64,000 nucleotides of DNA from Streptomyces sp. CC208A (GTDB lineage: Bacteria; Actinomycetota; Actinomycetes; Streptomycetales; Streptomycetaceae). The translations under genes were made by a program, and so were the position numbers. Numbering within the stretch: position 1 is the stretch's first letter; each line of letters opens with the position of its first letter. This document shows, one piece after another, positions 1 to 7,778 of this stretch. The DNA lies in NCBI RefSeq assembly GCF_030010625.1, contig NZ_JASCXN010000033.1, positions 1 to 64,000 of the forward strand, in the 5' to 3' direction. A model generated the notes under the pieces. The model had not been told where the DNA came from, ran no database searches, and saw nothing but the letters and a program-made list of their open reading frames with translations.

Positions 1-403
1 GGTCGACCGGATGCGCCAGGAGGCCGAGCAGTACGCGGAGGAGGACCACCGCCGCCGCGAGGCCGCCGAGGCCCGCAACCAGGGCGAGAACCTCGTCTAC
101 CAGACCGAGAAGTTCCTCAAGGACAACGAGGACAAGGTCCCGGGTGACGTGAAGTCCGAGGTCGAGGCCGCCGTCGCCGAGCTGAAGGAGAAGCTCAAGG
201 GCGAGGACAACGCCGAGATCCGCACCGCCACCGAGAAGGTCGCGGCCGTCTCCCAGAAGCTCGGCCAGGCCCTCTACGCCGACGCCCAGGCCGCGCAGGC
301 CGGGGGCGGCGCCGGGGCGGCCGGCCAGGCCCAGTCCCAGGACGACGACGTCGTCGACGCCGAGATCGTCGACGACGAGAAGCCGAAGGGTGGCGCTGCC
401 TGA
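1..403 (+). CDS. dnaK: DnaK (Hsp70) chaperone, C-terminal part only
   Basis: The reading frame is open from the window edge (codons in phase with base 2) to TGA at 401-403, giving about 134 residues. It shows the helical lid of the Hsp70 substrate-binding domain (RNQGENLVYQTEKFLKDN) followed by a Gly/Ala/Gln-rich linker and the acidic DDDVVDAEIVDDEK tail typical of actinobacterial DnaK. DnaK is the ATP-dependent cytosolic chaperone working with GrpE and DnaJ, whose genes follow at once. The stop overlaps the grpE start by one base (TGATG), so translation is probably coupled. The ATPase domain and promoter lie outside the window. Confidence 0.96.
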   Translation, partial: VDRMRQEAEQYAEEDHRRREAAEARNQGENLVYQTEKFLKDNEDKVPGDVKSEVEAAVAELKEKLKGEDNAEIRTATEKVAAVSQKLGQALYADAQAAQAGGGAGAAGQAQSQDDDVVDAEIVDDEKPKGGAA

Positions 404-1044
404 TGTCGGAGGAGACCCCGGGCTTCGAGGAGAAGCCCGACGTCCCCGCCGACGGCACGCCCGAGGAGCCGAAGGCCGCCGACTCCGCCGACCGTGCGGA
501 GGGGGCGGCCCCGGCCGGGGACGCTACGGACGTAGCCCTGCTGGCGCAGCTGGACCAGGCCCGTACCGCGCTCGACGAGCGCACCGCGGACCTCCAGCGG
601 CTCCAGGCCGAGTACCAGAACTACCGGCGCCGGGTCGAGCGGGACCGGGTCACGGTCAAGGAGGTCGCCGTCGCCGGCCTCCTGTCCGACCTGCTCCCGG
701 TCCTCGACGACATCGGCCGGGCCCGGGACCACGGCGAGCTCGTGGGCGGCTTCAAGTCGGTCGCCGAATCCCTGGAGACCGTCGTCGCCAAGATGGGGCT
801 CCAGCAGTTCGGCAAGGAGGGCGAGCCCTTCGACCCGACGGTGCACGAGGCCCTGATGCACAGTTACGCGCCGGACGTCACCGAGACGACCTGCGTGGCG
901 ATCCTGCAGCCGGGGTACCGGATCGGCGAGCGGACCATCCGGCCCGCCCGCGTGGCCGTCGCCGAGCCCCAGCCGGGCGCTCAGCCCGGCGGTGCCGCGG
1001 CGAAGGCCGAGGAGTCGGACGACTCCGAGCAGGACAGCGAGTAG
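403..1044 (+). CDS. grpE: GrpE nucleotide exchange factor
   Basis: This 213-residue protein has the GrpE order: an acidic disordered N-terminus (about residues 1-45), a long coiled coil (about 48-95, ending YQNYRRRVERDR), and a C-terminal beta domain with the family signature near VHEALMHSYAPDVTETTCVAILQPGYRIGERTIRPARV. GrpE releases ADP from DnaK. The ATG shares one base with the dnaK stop, and dnaJ starts 33 bp after its stop, so the gene is the second of the dnaK operon. The C-terminal tail is acidic and low in complexity, as is common in Streptomyces. Confidence 0.96.
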   Translation: MSEETPGFEEKPDVPADGTPEEPKAADSADRAEGAAPAGDATDVALLAQLDQARTALDERTADLQRLQAEYQNYRRRVERDRVTVKEVAVAGLLSDLLPVLDDIGRARDHGELVGGFKSVAESLETVVAKMGLQQFGKEGEPFDPTVHEALMHSYAPDVTETTCVAILQPGYRIGERTIRPARVAVAEPQPGAQPGGAAAKAEESDDSEQDSE

Positions 1045-1077
1045 GAGCCGTACCCGTACGCGGGAGGAGGGACGTCG

Positions 1078-2247
1078 ATGAACACGAAGGACTTCGTCGA
1101 GAAGGACTACTACAAGGTCCTCGGCGTCCCCAAGGACGCCACCGACGCCGAGATCAAGAAGGCGTACCGGAAACTCGCCCGCGAGAACCATCCGGACGCC
1201 AACAAGGGCGACACGGGCGCCGAGGCGCGCTTCAAGGAGATCTCCGAGGCGAACGACGTCCTCGGCGACCCCAAGAAGCGCAAGGAGTACGACGAGGCCC
1301 GCGCGCTCTTCGGGAACGGAGGCTTCCGGGCCGGCGGGCCCGGCGGCGGCTCGTTCAACTTCGACCTGGGCGACCTCTTCGGAGGCGGCGCCCAGGGCGG
1401 CGCCGGCGGCTTCGGCGGGGGCGGCCTCGGGGACGTCTTCGGCGGCCTGTTCAACCGCGGCGGCGCGGGTCCCCGCACCCAGCCCCGCCGCGGCCAGGAC
1501 ATCGAGTCCGAGGTGACGCTCAGCTTCACCGAGGCCATCGAGGGCGCGACCGTACCGCTGCGGATGTCCAGCCAGCAGCCGTGCGCGGCCTGCTCCGGCA
1601 CCGGCGACAAGAACGGCACCCCCCGGGTGTGCCCGACCTGCGTCGGCACCGGCCAGGTCTCGCGCGGCAGCGGCGGCGGCTTCTCGCTGACCGACCCGTG
1701 CGTGGACTGCAAGGGCCGGGGCCTCATCGCCGAGGACCCCTGCGAGGTCTGCAAGGGCTCCGGCCGGGCCAAGTCCTCGCGCACCATGCAGGTCCGGATC
1801 CCGGCGGGAGTCTCCGACGGGCAGAAGATCCGGCTGCGCGGCAAGGGCGCGCCGGGCGAGCGCGGCGGTCCTCACGGCGACCTGTTCGTCGTGGTGCACG
1901 TCGACGCCCACCCGGTCTTCGGCCGCAAGGACGACAACCTCACCGTCACGGTGCCGGTCTCCTTCACGGAGGCGGCGCTCGGCGGCGAGATCAGGGTGCC
2001 GACCCTCGGCGGCCCCGCGGTCACGCTCAAGCTGCCCGCGGGCACCCCGAACGGCCGGACGATGCGCGCCCGCGGCAAGGGCGCGGTCCGCAAGGACGGC
2101 ACGCGCGGCGACCTGCTGGTGACGGTGGAGGTCGCGGTGCCGAAGGAGCTGGACGACAAGGCCCGCGAGGCCCTGGAGACCTACCGTGAGGCGACCGCCT
2201 CCACGGACCCCAGGGCCGAGCTGTTCCAGGCGGCGAAGGGAGCGTGA
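1078..2247 (+). CDS. dnaJ: DnaJ (Hsp40) co-chaperone
   Basis: This 389-residue type I DnaJ has a J domain with the HPD motif at residues 38-40, a Gly/Phe-rich segment (about 80-145), and a zinc-finger region from about residue 168 with four Cys pairs (CAACSGTG, CPTCVGTG, CVDCKGRG, CEVCKGSG). The C-terminal substrate-binding domains follow. It stimulates DnaK ATPase and delivers unfolded clients. GGGAGGAGGG lies a few bases before the ATG. It is the DnaJ copy of the dnaK operon and is followed after 4 bp by the repressor gene hspR. Confidence 0.96.
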   Translation: MNTKDFVEKDYYKVLGVPKDATDAEIKKAYRKLARENHPDANKGDTGAEARFKEISEANDVLGDPKKRKEYDEARALFGNGGFRAGGPGGGSFNFDLGDLFGGGAQGGAGGFGGGGLGDVFGGLFNRGGAGPRTQPRRGQDIESEVTLSFTEAIEGATVPLRMSSQQPCAACSGTGDKNGTPRVCPTCVGTGQVSRGSGGGFSLTDPCVDCKGRGLIAEDPCEVCKGSGRAKSSRTMQVRIPAGVSDGQKIRLRGKGAPGERGGPHGDLFVVVHVDAHPVFGRKDDNLTVTVPVSFTEAALGGEIRVPTLGGPAVTLKLPAGTPNGRTMRARGKGAVRKDGTRGDLLVTVEVAVPKELDDKAREALETYREATASTDPRAELFQAAKGA

Positions 2248-2251
2248 CGCG

Positions 2252-2701
2252 GTGGAAGGGCGCCGGCGCAATCCGTACGAACTGACCGACGAGACACCGG
2301 TGTACGTCATCTCGGTGGCGGCCCAGCTGTCGGGGCTGCACCCGCAGACCCTGCGCCAGTACGACCGCCTGGGCCTGGTCTCCCCGGACCGCACGGCCGG
2401 GCGGGGCCGCCGCTACTCGGCCCGCGACATCGAACTGCTCCGCCAGGTGCAGCAGTTGTCGCAGGACGAGGGCATCAATCTGGCCGGTATCAAGCGCATC
2501 ATCGAGCTGGAGAACCAGGTCGCGGCGCTCCAGGCCCGTGTCTCCGAGCTCTCGGCGGCCGTCGAGGGCGCGGCGGCCGCGATGCGCCAGCGCGAGGCCC
2601 AGGTGCACGCCTCCTACCGGCGCGACCTGGTCCCGTACCAGGACATGCAGCAGCCGAGCGCCCTGGTGGTCTGGCGGCCGGCGCCGAAGCGCGGCGAGTA
2701 G
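2252..2701 (+). CDS. hspR: HspR heat-shock repressor (MerR-type)
   Basis: Starting at GTG 2252, 4 bp after the dnaJ stop, the protein has 149 residues, the usual length for Streptomyces HspR. It carries a MerR-type winged helix (VISVAAQLSGLHPQTLRQYDRLGLVSPDRT, then RRYSARDIELLRQVQQL) and a C-terminal coiled coil with an Arg-rich end. In Streptomyces HspR binds HAIR operators and represses the dnaK operon and clpB, with DnaK as co-repressor. A matching operator is visible upstream of clpB at 5031-5051. Upstream in-frame starts inside dnaJ are rejected because they would overlap 20 codons of it. Confidence 0.95.
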   Translation: MEGRRRNPYELTDETPVYVISVAAQLSGLHPQTLRQYDRLGLVSPDRTAGRGRRYSARDIELLRQVQQLSQDEGINLAGIKRIIELENQVAALQARVSELSAAVEGAAAAMRQREAQVHASYRRDLVPYQDMQQPSALVVWRPAPKRGE

Positions 2702-2716
2702 CACCGCGGACCCTGT

Positions 2717-2754
2717 GACCGGGCCCCTCCCCATGCCGGGGGAGGGGCCCGGTC
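2717..2754. terminator. Hairpin terminator after hspR
   Basis: A 16-bp perfect stem (2717-2732 with 2739-2754) with a 6-nt loop lies between hspR and the convergent luxR-type gene that ends at 2777. It lacks a U-tract, as is common in Streptomyces, and could serve both directions. Confidence 0.75.
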
Positions 2755-2776
2755 GTGTCCGTCGGTGTGCCGCCGC

Positions 2777-3760
2777 TCAGTCGTCGCGGTCCAGGATGCC
2801 GGAGCGGGCGATCAGGTAGCCGAGTTGGGCGCGGCTGCCGCTGCCGAGGGTGGCCGCCAGTTTGGCGATGTGGGCGCGGCAGGTGCGTACGTTCATGCCG
2901 AGGCGCCGGGCGATGGCCTCGTCGACGTGTCCCTCGACGAGGAGTTTGGCGATGGAGAGCTGGATGCCGCTGACGCCCTCGACGGAGGTCGTGTAGGGGA
3001 CCTCCGCCTCCCACGGGACGCCGTAGAGCCAGAACTGGTCGAAGACGCCCACGAGATAGCGCACGAGGCCCTCGTGGCGCAGTTCCAGGGCGACGCGCCG
3101 GTCGGTGCGGGCGGGCACGAAGGCGACCTTGCGGTCGACGACGATCAGTCGGTCGACGATCTCCTCCAGGGTGCGGACCTCCAGGCCGTACGGGCCGATC
3201 CGCTCCACGTACCCCATGGTGGCGGAGTGGTGCCGGGCGGTGTGCTGGTAGAGGGTCCGCATCCGGATGCCGCGTTCCAGGAGGGGTTCCACCCGGCGCA
3301 GGCCGTCCTGGACGACCTCGGGCTTGCGGCCGCTGCCGGGCTGGATGGTGAGCAGTTCCTCGCCGCACTCGTCGAGGACGCGGTCGAGCGCGTCGTTGAT
3401 GGCGTCGAGCCCCTCCAGGACGGTGATGGCCTGGACGGCGGAGGGGTCGGGGGTGCTGATCGACATGAACGGCTCGAAGGCGTCGGCCAGTTCCAGGGCC
3501 CGCTGCCGCTGCTGCTGGATCTCCTGCTCGATGGGGTGGACCAGCTTGTTCAGGGCGACCGACGGCGGTACGGGGCGGAGCCAGCGCACGTCGTCGGGAT
3601 CGGTGCGGAGCAGGGCCAGGTCGATGAGACAGGGGTCGCCGTCGAGGTCCTCGCGGGCTATCCGGCCGGCGCGCAGAGCGGCGGCGTACCGGGCTTTTCC
3701 GGCATCGCACGGCACTCCGGGGAGATGGCCGGTGTCCATTCCCTCCCGTATTGACACCAT
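2777..3760 (-). CDS. LuxR-type helix-turn-helix regulator with N-terminal sensor-like region
   Basis: This 327-residue protein ends in a LuxR-type HTH (about residues 255-320: GIQLSIAKLLVEGHVDEAIARRLGMNVRTCRAHIAKLAATLG). The remainder resembles the TrmB-like or phospholipase-D-like sensor layout common in Streptomyces orphan LuxR regulators, with no receiver domain and no recognisable ligand pocket. The chosen ATG has GAGGGG about 8 nt upstream on the minus strand; a second ATG eight codons in is possible. It is divergent from the EPTWD-repeat peptide gene 125 bp away. I infer, but cannot prove, that it controls or senses that peptide. Confidence 0.8.
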   Translation of the reverse strand: MVSIREGMDTGHLPGVPCDAGKARYAAALRAGRIAREDLDGDPCLIDLALLRTDPDDVRWLRPVPPSVALNKLVHPIEQEIQQQRQRALELADAFEPFMSISTPDPSAVQAITVLEGLDAINDALDRVLDECGEELLTIQPGSGRKPEVVQDGLRRVEPLLERGIRMRTLYQHTARHHSATMGYVERIGPYGLEVRTLEEIVDRLIVVDRKVAFVPARTDRRVALELRHEGLVRYLVGVFDQFWLYGVPWEAEVPYTTSVEGVSGIQLSIAKLLVEGHVDEAIARRLGMNVRTCRAHIAKLAATLGSGSRAQLGYLIARSGILDRDD

Positions 3761-3885
3761 GTGGGCCCCCCTCAGGGTCTTGAATTACAGGAACATGATG
3801 CCTGGCGGTGGTGGCAGAAGGGATCGGTGTGAGTCATCGTTTTGGACGCGGGGGAGGTAGTGATTAAAAGAGGTGGAGATCGGCC

Positions 3886-4152
3886 ATGACCAGGATGGTT
3901 CGTGCACTTGGCGCCATAGCTTTCGCCGCCGCGGCTGCTGTCGGCGCTCTCGCCCTCAACGGCGAACCGACGTGGGACGCTCCGCCCGCGCACGTCGTCG
4001 CGGCTCCGAACGAGCCGACGTGGGACTTCGCCCCGGTCGCCGATCGGGAGCCCACGTGGGACTTCGCGCAGGGCGAGCCGACGTGGGACTTCGCCCCCGT
4101 CGCCGAGCGGGAGCCCACGTGGGACTCCGCTCCGCTGGACCTCGACGCATGA
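3886..4152 (+). CDS. Secreted peptide precursor with five EPTWD repeats
   Basis: This 88-residue protein begins with a signal peptide: MTRMVR, then a hydrophobic Ala/Gly/Val core to about residue 24 and a plausible ALA cleavage site near residue 23. The mature part is almost entirely five copies of EPTWD at residues 27, 43, 55, 64 and 76, mostly followed by FAP or FAQ and separated by short acidic spacers. The DNA of the repeats is nearly identical (ACGTGGGAC in every copy), so they arose by recent duplication or are under tight constraint. A purine-rich RBS precedes the ATG. The stop overlaps the next start (ATGA). I recognise no named family; a peptide signal, processed precursor or surface ligand are possibilities. 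Confidence 0.8.
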   Translation: MTRMVRALGAIAFAAAAAVGALALNGEPTWDAPPAHVVAAPNEPTWDFAPVADREPTWDFAQGEPTWDFAPVAEREPTWDSAPLDLDA

Positions 4153-4469
4153 CCGTCCCTCCGGACGACCGGGTCTTCCGCAGGGAGATGGCCTCGGCCT
4201 ACCGGTCCGGCTGGCACTTCGTCGATCTCGTCACGGCCATCCCCCACCGTGGCGACTCGCTGAAGGTCACCCTGTTCGGAGAACCTGTGATCGTCGCGCG
4301 GGAGCAGGACGAGGACGTCCGGGCCTACCGGTGCCTCAGGCGTCCGCGCGGTGCCCCGCAGCCGATCCGCTGTGCCATCCGGTACGGCATGATCTTCGTC
4401 AACCTCGACCAGCGGGACCACCGGCTGATCGAGCCCGAGACCCTCACCGCCACCCCCCGCAGTGCCTGA
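4149..4469 (+). CDS. Degenerate Rieske-like small protein, coupled to the repeat peptide
   Basis: The ATG overlaps the peptide gene stop by 4 bp (ATGA), giving 106 residues. The middle (GDSLKVTLFGEPVIVAREQDEDVRAYRCLRRPRGAP) reads like the N-terminal Rieske domain of ring-hydroxylating oxygenases, but the first ligand motif C-x-H is altered (CLRRPRGA) and the second C-x-x-H half is absent. It resumes at RYGMIFVNLD, which resembles the strand after the cluster loop. It therefore looks unable to hold a [2Fe-2S] cluster. No catalytic domain follows; a strong hairpin starts 42 bp downstream. It may be a vestigial oxygenase or a repurposed peptide partner. The family link is by eye only. Confidence 0.65.
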   Translation: MTVPPDDRVFRREMASAYRSGWHFVDLVTAIPHRGDSLKVTLFGEPVIVAREQDEDVRAYRCLRRPRGAPQPIRCAIRYGMIFVNLDQRDHRLIEPETLTATPRSA

Positions 4470-4511
4470 GCGATGCCCCCGTCGTTGTAGATCGCTCAGG
4501 TGCTTCCCCCA

Positions 4512-4560
4512 CACAACGGCGCCATCGCGGACCTGAAACGCGATGGCGCCGTTGTGCTTT
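4512..4560. terminator. Strong hairpin terminator between convergent genes
   Basis: Perfect 18-bp arms (4512-4529 and 4539-4556) with a 9-nt loop are followed by CTTT on the plus strand. It closes the two-gene peptide/Rieske-like transcript and also lies just beyond the stop of the convergent PPOX gene at 4589, so it probably acts both ways. Confidence 0.85.
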
Positions 4561-4588
4561 GTCCGGAAGTCGGCCGTGTCCGGAAGCC

Positions 4589-4993
4589 TCAGGCGCGGCC
4601 CATCGCCCTCGTGAGGGCGATCTCGATGACGACCCGGTCCGGGTTGGGCGTGGGCGTGCGGCCGTAGCGCTCCGCGTAGCGCGCCACCGCGTCCGCGACC
4701 GTCTCCGCCTCCGTACGGATGCGGGCGACGCCCTCCAGGGTGGCCCAGCGGCCCTTGTCGACCTGGCAGACCGCGACCCGTGCCCCTTCCGGGCCGGCCG
4801 CCAGGACGTTCGCGACCTTCCGGCTGTGCTTGTTGGTGATGACCCGCGCCAGGCCGTTCCCGGGGTCGTACGTGACGCCCACCGCCACCACGTGCGGGGT
4901 GCCGTCCGGGCGCGGGGTGGTCAGCGTGCACATGTGGTACTCGCGCCAGAAGCTGAGGTACGAGTCCGTGGGGTTCCTCGGGTCAGTGGCCAT
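4589..4993 (-). CDS. PPOX-class (pyridoxamine 5'-phosphate oxidase fold) flavin/F420-dependent enzyme
   Basis: This 134-residue protein has the split-barrel layout of F420- or FMN-binding PPOX proteins: YLSFWREYHMCTLTTPRPDGTPHVVAVGVTYDPGNGLARVITNKHSRKVANV, then a strand with VDKGRWATLEGVARI. Actinobacterial members of this group are F420-dependent reductases or haem/biliverdin-type enzymes; the substrate cannot be read here. Its start is 38 bp from the HAIR operator and divergent from clpB, so HspR could affect it too. Confidence 0.85.
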   Translation of the reverse strand: MATDPRNPTDSYLSFWREYHMCTLTTPRPDGTPHVVAVGVTYDPGNGLARVITNKHSRKVANVLAAGPEGARVAVCQVDKGRWATLEGVARIRTEAETVADAVARYAERYGRTPTPNPDRVVIEIALTRAMGRA

Positions 4994-5030
4994 GCCCGGA
5001 AACTACCGCCGTTCCGCCCCGCTCCGATAC

Positions 5031-5051
5031 CTTGAGCGGAATAGACTCAAC
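5031..5051. promoter_or_regulatory. HAIR operator (HspR binding site) upstream of clpB
   Basis: The site reads CTTGAGC, seven bases, then ACTCAAC, matching the known HspR-associated inverted repeat CTTGAGT-N7-ACTCAAG with one change in each outer base. It lies 62 bp before the clpB start and 38 bp from the divergent PPOX gene. HspR is encoded in this window at 2252-2701. Confidence 0.93.
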
Positions 5052-5059
5052 TTTATGTA
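5032..5059 (+). promoter_or_regulatory. Putative clpB promoter overlapped by HAIR
   Basis: TTGAGC (5032-5037) and TATGTA (5054-5059) are separated by 16 bp and fit a housekeeping promoter. The -35 lies inside the left HAIR arm and the right arm fills the spacer, so bound HspR would block polymerase directly. The hexamers are assigned by eye. Confidence 0.55.
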
Positions 5060-5112
5060 CGCTGTATGAGTCAGAGAACGTGAAGGACCACACCCAGGAG
5101 GAGACCCCGCAC

Positions 5113-7710
5113 GTGGACGCCGAACTGACCAACAGGAGCCGGGACGCCCTGAACGCGGCGAGCAGCCGCGCCGTGTCCCAGGGGCACGCCGATCTGACCC
5201 CCGCGCACCTTCTGCTCGCGCTGCTGGAGGGTCAGGACAACGAGAACATCACCGACCTCCTCGCCGCCGTCGACGCCGACCAGGCCGCCGTCCGCGCCGG
5301 GGCGGAGCGGCTGCTCGCCGCGCTGCCGAGCGTGACCGGCTCGACCGTCGCGCCGCCGCAGCCCAACCGCGAGCTGCTCGCCGTCATCGCCGACGCCTCC
5401 GAGCGCGCGAAGAAGCTCGGCGACGAGTTCCTGTCCACGGAGCACCTGCTCATCGGCATCGCCGCCAAGGGCGGCAGGGCCGGTGAGGTCCTCGACCGGC
5501 AGGGCGCGACCGCCCGCCGCCTCCAGGACGCCTTCGAGAAGGCCCGGGGCAGCCGCCGCGTGACCACCGCCGACCCGGAGGGCTCGTACAAGGCCCTGGA
5601 GAAGTTCGGCACGGACTTCACCGCCGCCGCCCGCGAGGGCAGGCTCGACCCGGTGATCGGCCGCGACCACGAGATCCGGCGCGTGGTGCAGGTCCTGTCC
5701 CGGCGCACCAAGAACAACCCGGTCCTCATCGGCGAGCCCGGCGTCGGCAAGACCGCCGTCGTCGAGGGCCTCGCCCAGCGGATCGTGAAGGGCGACGTCC
5801 CCGAGTCGCTGCGGAACAAGCGCCTGGTCTCCCTGGACCTCGGCGCGATGGTCGCCGGCGCCAAGTACCGCGGCGAGTTCGAGGAGCGGCTCAAGACCGT
5901 CCTCTCCGAGATCAAGGAGAGCGACGGCCAGATCATCACCTTCATCGACGAGCTGCACACCGTCGTCGGCGCGGGCGCCGGCGGCGACTCCGCCATGGAC
6001 GCCGGCAACATGCTGAAGCCGATGCTGGCCCGCGGCGAGCTCCGCATGGTCGGCGCCACCACCCTCGACGAGTACCGCGAGCGGATCGAGAAGGACCCCG
6101 CCCTGGAGCGCCGCTTCCAGCAGGTCCTCGTCGCCGAGCCGTCCGTCGAGGACACGGTGGCCATCCTGCGCGGACTCAAGGGCCGGTACGAGGCCCACCA
6201 CAAGGTGCAGATCAACGACTCCGCCCTGGTGGCCGCCGCGACCCTCTCCGACCGGTACATCACCTCCCGCTTCCTCCCCGACAAGGCCATCGACCTCGTC
6301 GACGAGGCCGCCTCCCGGCTCCGCATGGAGATCGACTCCTCGCCGGTCGAGATCGACGAGCTCCAGCGCGCCGTCGACCGGCTCCGCATGGAGGAGCTGG
6401 CCCTCGCCAAGGAGACCGACCCGGCGAGCGTGCAGCGCCTGGAGAAGCTGCGCCGCGACCTCGCCGACCGCGAGGAGGAGCTGCGCGGCCTCACCGCCCG
6501 CTGGGAGAAGGAGAAGCAGTCCCTCAACCGGGTCGGCGAGCTGAAGGAACGCCTCGACGAGACCCGCGGCCGCGCCGAGCGCGCCCAGCGCGACGGCGAC
6601 TTCGACACCGCCTCCAAGCTGCTCTACGGCGAGATCCCGACCCTGGAGCGCGAGCTGGCGGAGGCCACCGAGGCCGAGCGCGAGGTCCAGAAGGACACCA
6701 TGGTCAAGGAGGAGGTCGGACCCGACGACATCGCCGACGTCGTCGGCGCCTGGACCGGCATCCCCGCCGGCCGCCTCCTGGAGGGCGAGACGCAGAAGCT
6801 GCTCCGCATGGAGGAGGAGCTCGGCAAGCGGCTCATCGGCCAGACCGAGGCCGTCCGGGCCGTCTCCGACGCGGTGCGCCGCACCCGCGCCGGGATCGCC
6901 GACCCCGACCGGCCCACCGGCTCCTTCCTCTTCCTCGGCCCCACCGGCGTCGGCAAGACCGAGCTGGCGAAGGCGCTCGCGGACTTCCTCTTCGACGACG
7001 AGCGGGCCATGGTCCGCATCGACATGTCGGAGTACGGCGAGAAGCACAGCGTCGCCCGCCTGGTCGGCGCGCCGCCCGGCTACGTCGGCTACGAGGAGGG
7101 CGGCCAGCTGACGGAGGCGGTCCGCCGCCGCCCGTACAGCGTCGTCCTCCTCGACGAGGTCGAGAAGGCGCACCCGGAGGTCTTCGACATCCTGCTCCAG
7201 GTCCTCGACGACGGCCGCCTCACCGACGGCCAGGGCCGCACGGTCGACTTCCGCAACACGATCCTGATCCTCACGTCGAACCTGGGCAGCCAGTTCCTGA
7301 TGGACCCGGTGACCGGCGCGGAGGAGAAGCGGCAGCAGGTCCTGGAGGTCGTCCGGGCCAGCTTCAAGCCGGAGTTCCTCAACCGCCTCGACGACCTGGT
7401 GGTCTTCTCGGCGCTCGACAAGGCCGAGCTGGGCCGGATCGCCCGCCTCCAGATCGACCGCCTCGCCAAGCGCCTCGCCGAGCGGCGCCTCACCCTGGAC
7501 GTCACCCCGGCGGCCCTGGAGTGGCTGGCCGACGAGGGCAACGACCCGGCGTACGGCGCACGCCCGCTGCGCCGCCTCATCCAGACGGCGATCGGCGACC
7601 GGCTCGCCAAGGAGATCCTGGCGGGCGAGGTCGTGGACGGCGACACGGTGCGGGTGGACAGGGACGGGGACGAGCTGATCGTGGGAGCGGCCACGGGCAA
7701 GACCTTGTAA
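5113..7710 (+). CDS. clpB: ClpB disaggregase (Hsp100 AAA+ ATPase)
   Basis: GTG 5113, preceded by AGGAGGAG at 9 nt, gives 865 residues. The order is a Clp N-domain, NBD1 with Walker A GEPGVGKT near residue 207 and Walker B IITFIDELH, a coiled-coil M domain (about 410-540), and NBD2 with Walker A GPTGVGKT near residue 609 and the D2 small domain. The M domain separates ClpB from ClpA/ClpC. ClpB works with DnaK-DnaJ-GrpE to pull proteins out of aggregates. The HAIR operator upstream places it in the HspR regulon. In-frame starts further upstream would overlap the operator and lack a ribosome site. Confidence 0.97.
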   Translation: MDAELTNRSRDALNAASSRAVSQGHADLTPAHLLLALLEGQDNENITDLLAAVDADQAAVRAGAERLLAALPSVTGSTVAPPQPNRELLAVIADASERAKKLGDEFLSTEHLLIGIAAKGGRAGEVLDRQGATARRLQDAFEKARGSRRVTTADPEGSYKALEKFGTDFTAAAREGRLDPVIGRDHEIRRVVQVLSRRTKNNPVLIGEPGVGKTAVVEGLAQRIVKGDVPESLRNKRLVSLDLGAMVAGAKYRGEFEERLKTVLSEIKESDGQIITFIDELHTVVGAGAGGDSAMDAGNMLKPMLARGELRMVGATTLDEYRERIEKDPALERRFQQVLVAEPSVEDTVAILRGLKGRYEAHHKVQINDSALVAAATLSDRYITSRFLPDKAIDLVDEAASRLRMEIDSSPVEIDELQRAVDRLRMEELALAKETDPASVQRLEKLRRDLADREEELRGLTARWEKEKQSLNRVGELKERLDETRGRAERAQRDGDFDTASKLLYGEIPTLERELAEATEAEREVQKDTMVKEEVGPDDIADVVGAWTGIPAGRLLEGETQKLLRMEEELGKRLIGQTEAVRAVSDAVRRTRAGIADPDRPTGSFLFLGPTGVGKTELAKALADFLFDDERAMVRIDMSEYGEKHSVARLVGAPPGYVGYEEGGQLTEAVRRRPYSVVLLDEVEKAHPEVFDILLQVLDDGRLTDGQGRTVDFRNTILILTSNLGSQFLMDPVTGAEEKRQQVLEVVRASFKPEFLNRLDDLVVFSALDKAELGRIARLQIDRLAKRLAERRLTLDVTPAALEWLADEGNDPAYGARPLRRLIQTAIGDRLAKEILAGEVVDGDTVRVDRDGDELIVGAATGKTL

Positions 7711-7725
7711 CACGTTTTGCGATAC

Positions 7726-7778
7726 GCTGTCTCCATGGGAACGCTGAACGTCCGTACGGACGAGGCCATGGAGACAGC
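7726..7778. repeat. 13-bp perfect inverted repeat covering the antitoxin start codon
   Basis: GCTGTCTCCATGG (7726-7738) is repeated as its exact reverse complement at 7766-7778, 27 bp apart. The antitoxin ATG (7735-7737) lies inside the left arm. It could be an autoregulatory operator for the ribbon-helix-helix antitoxin, or an mRNA hairpin that hides the start codon. Confidence 0.7.
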
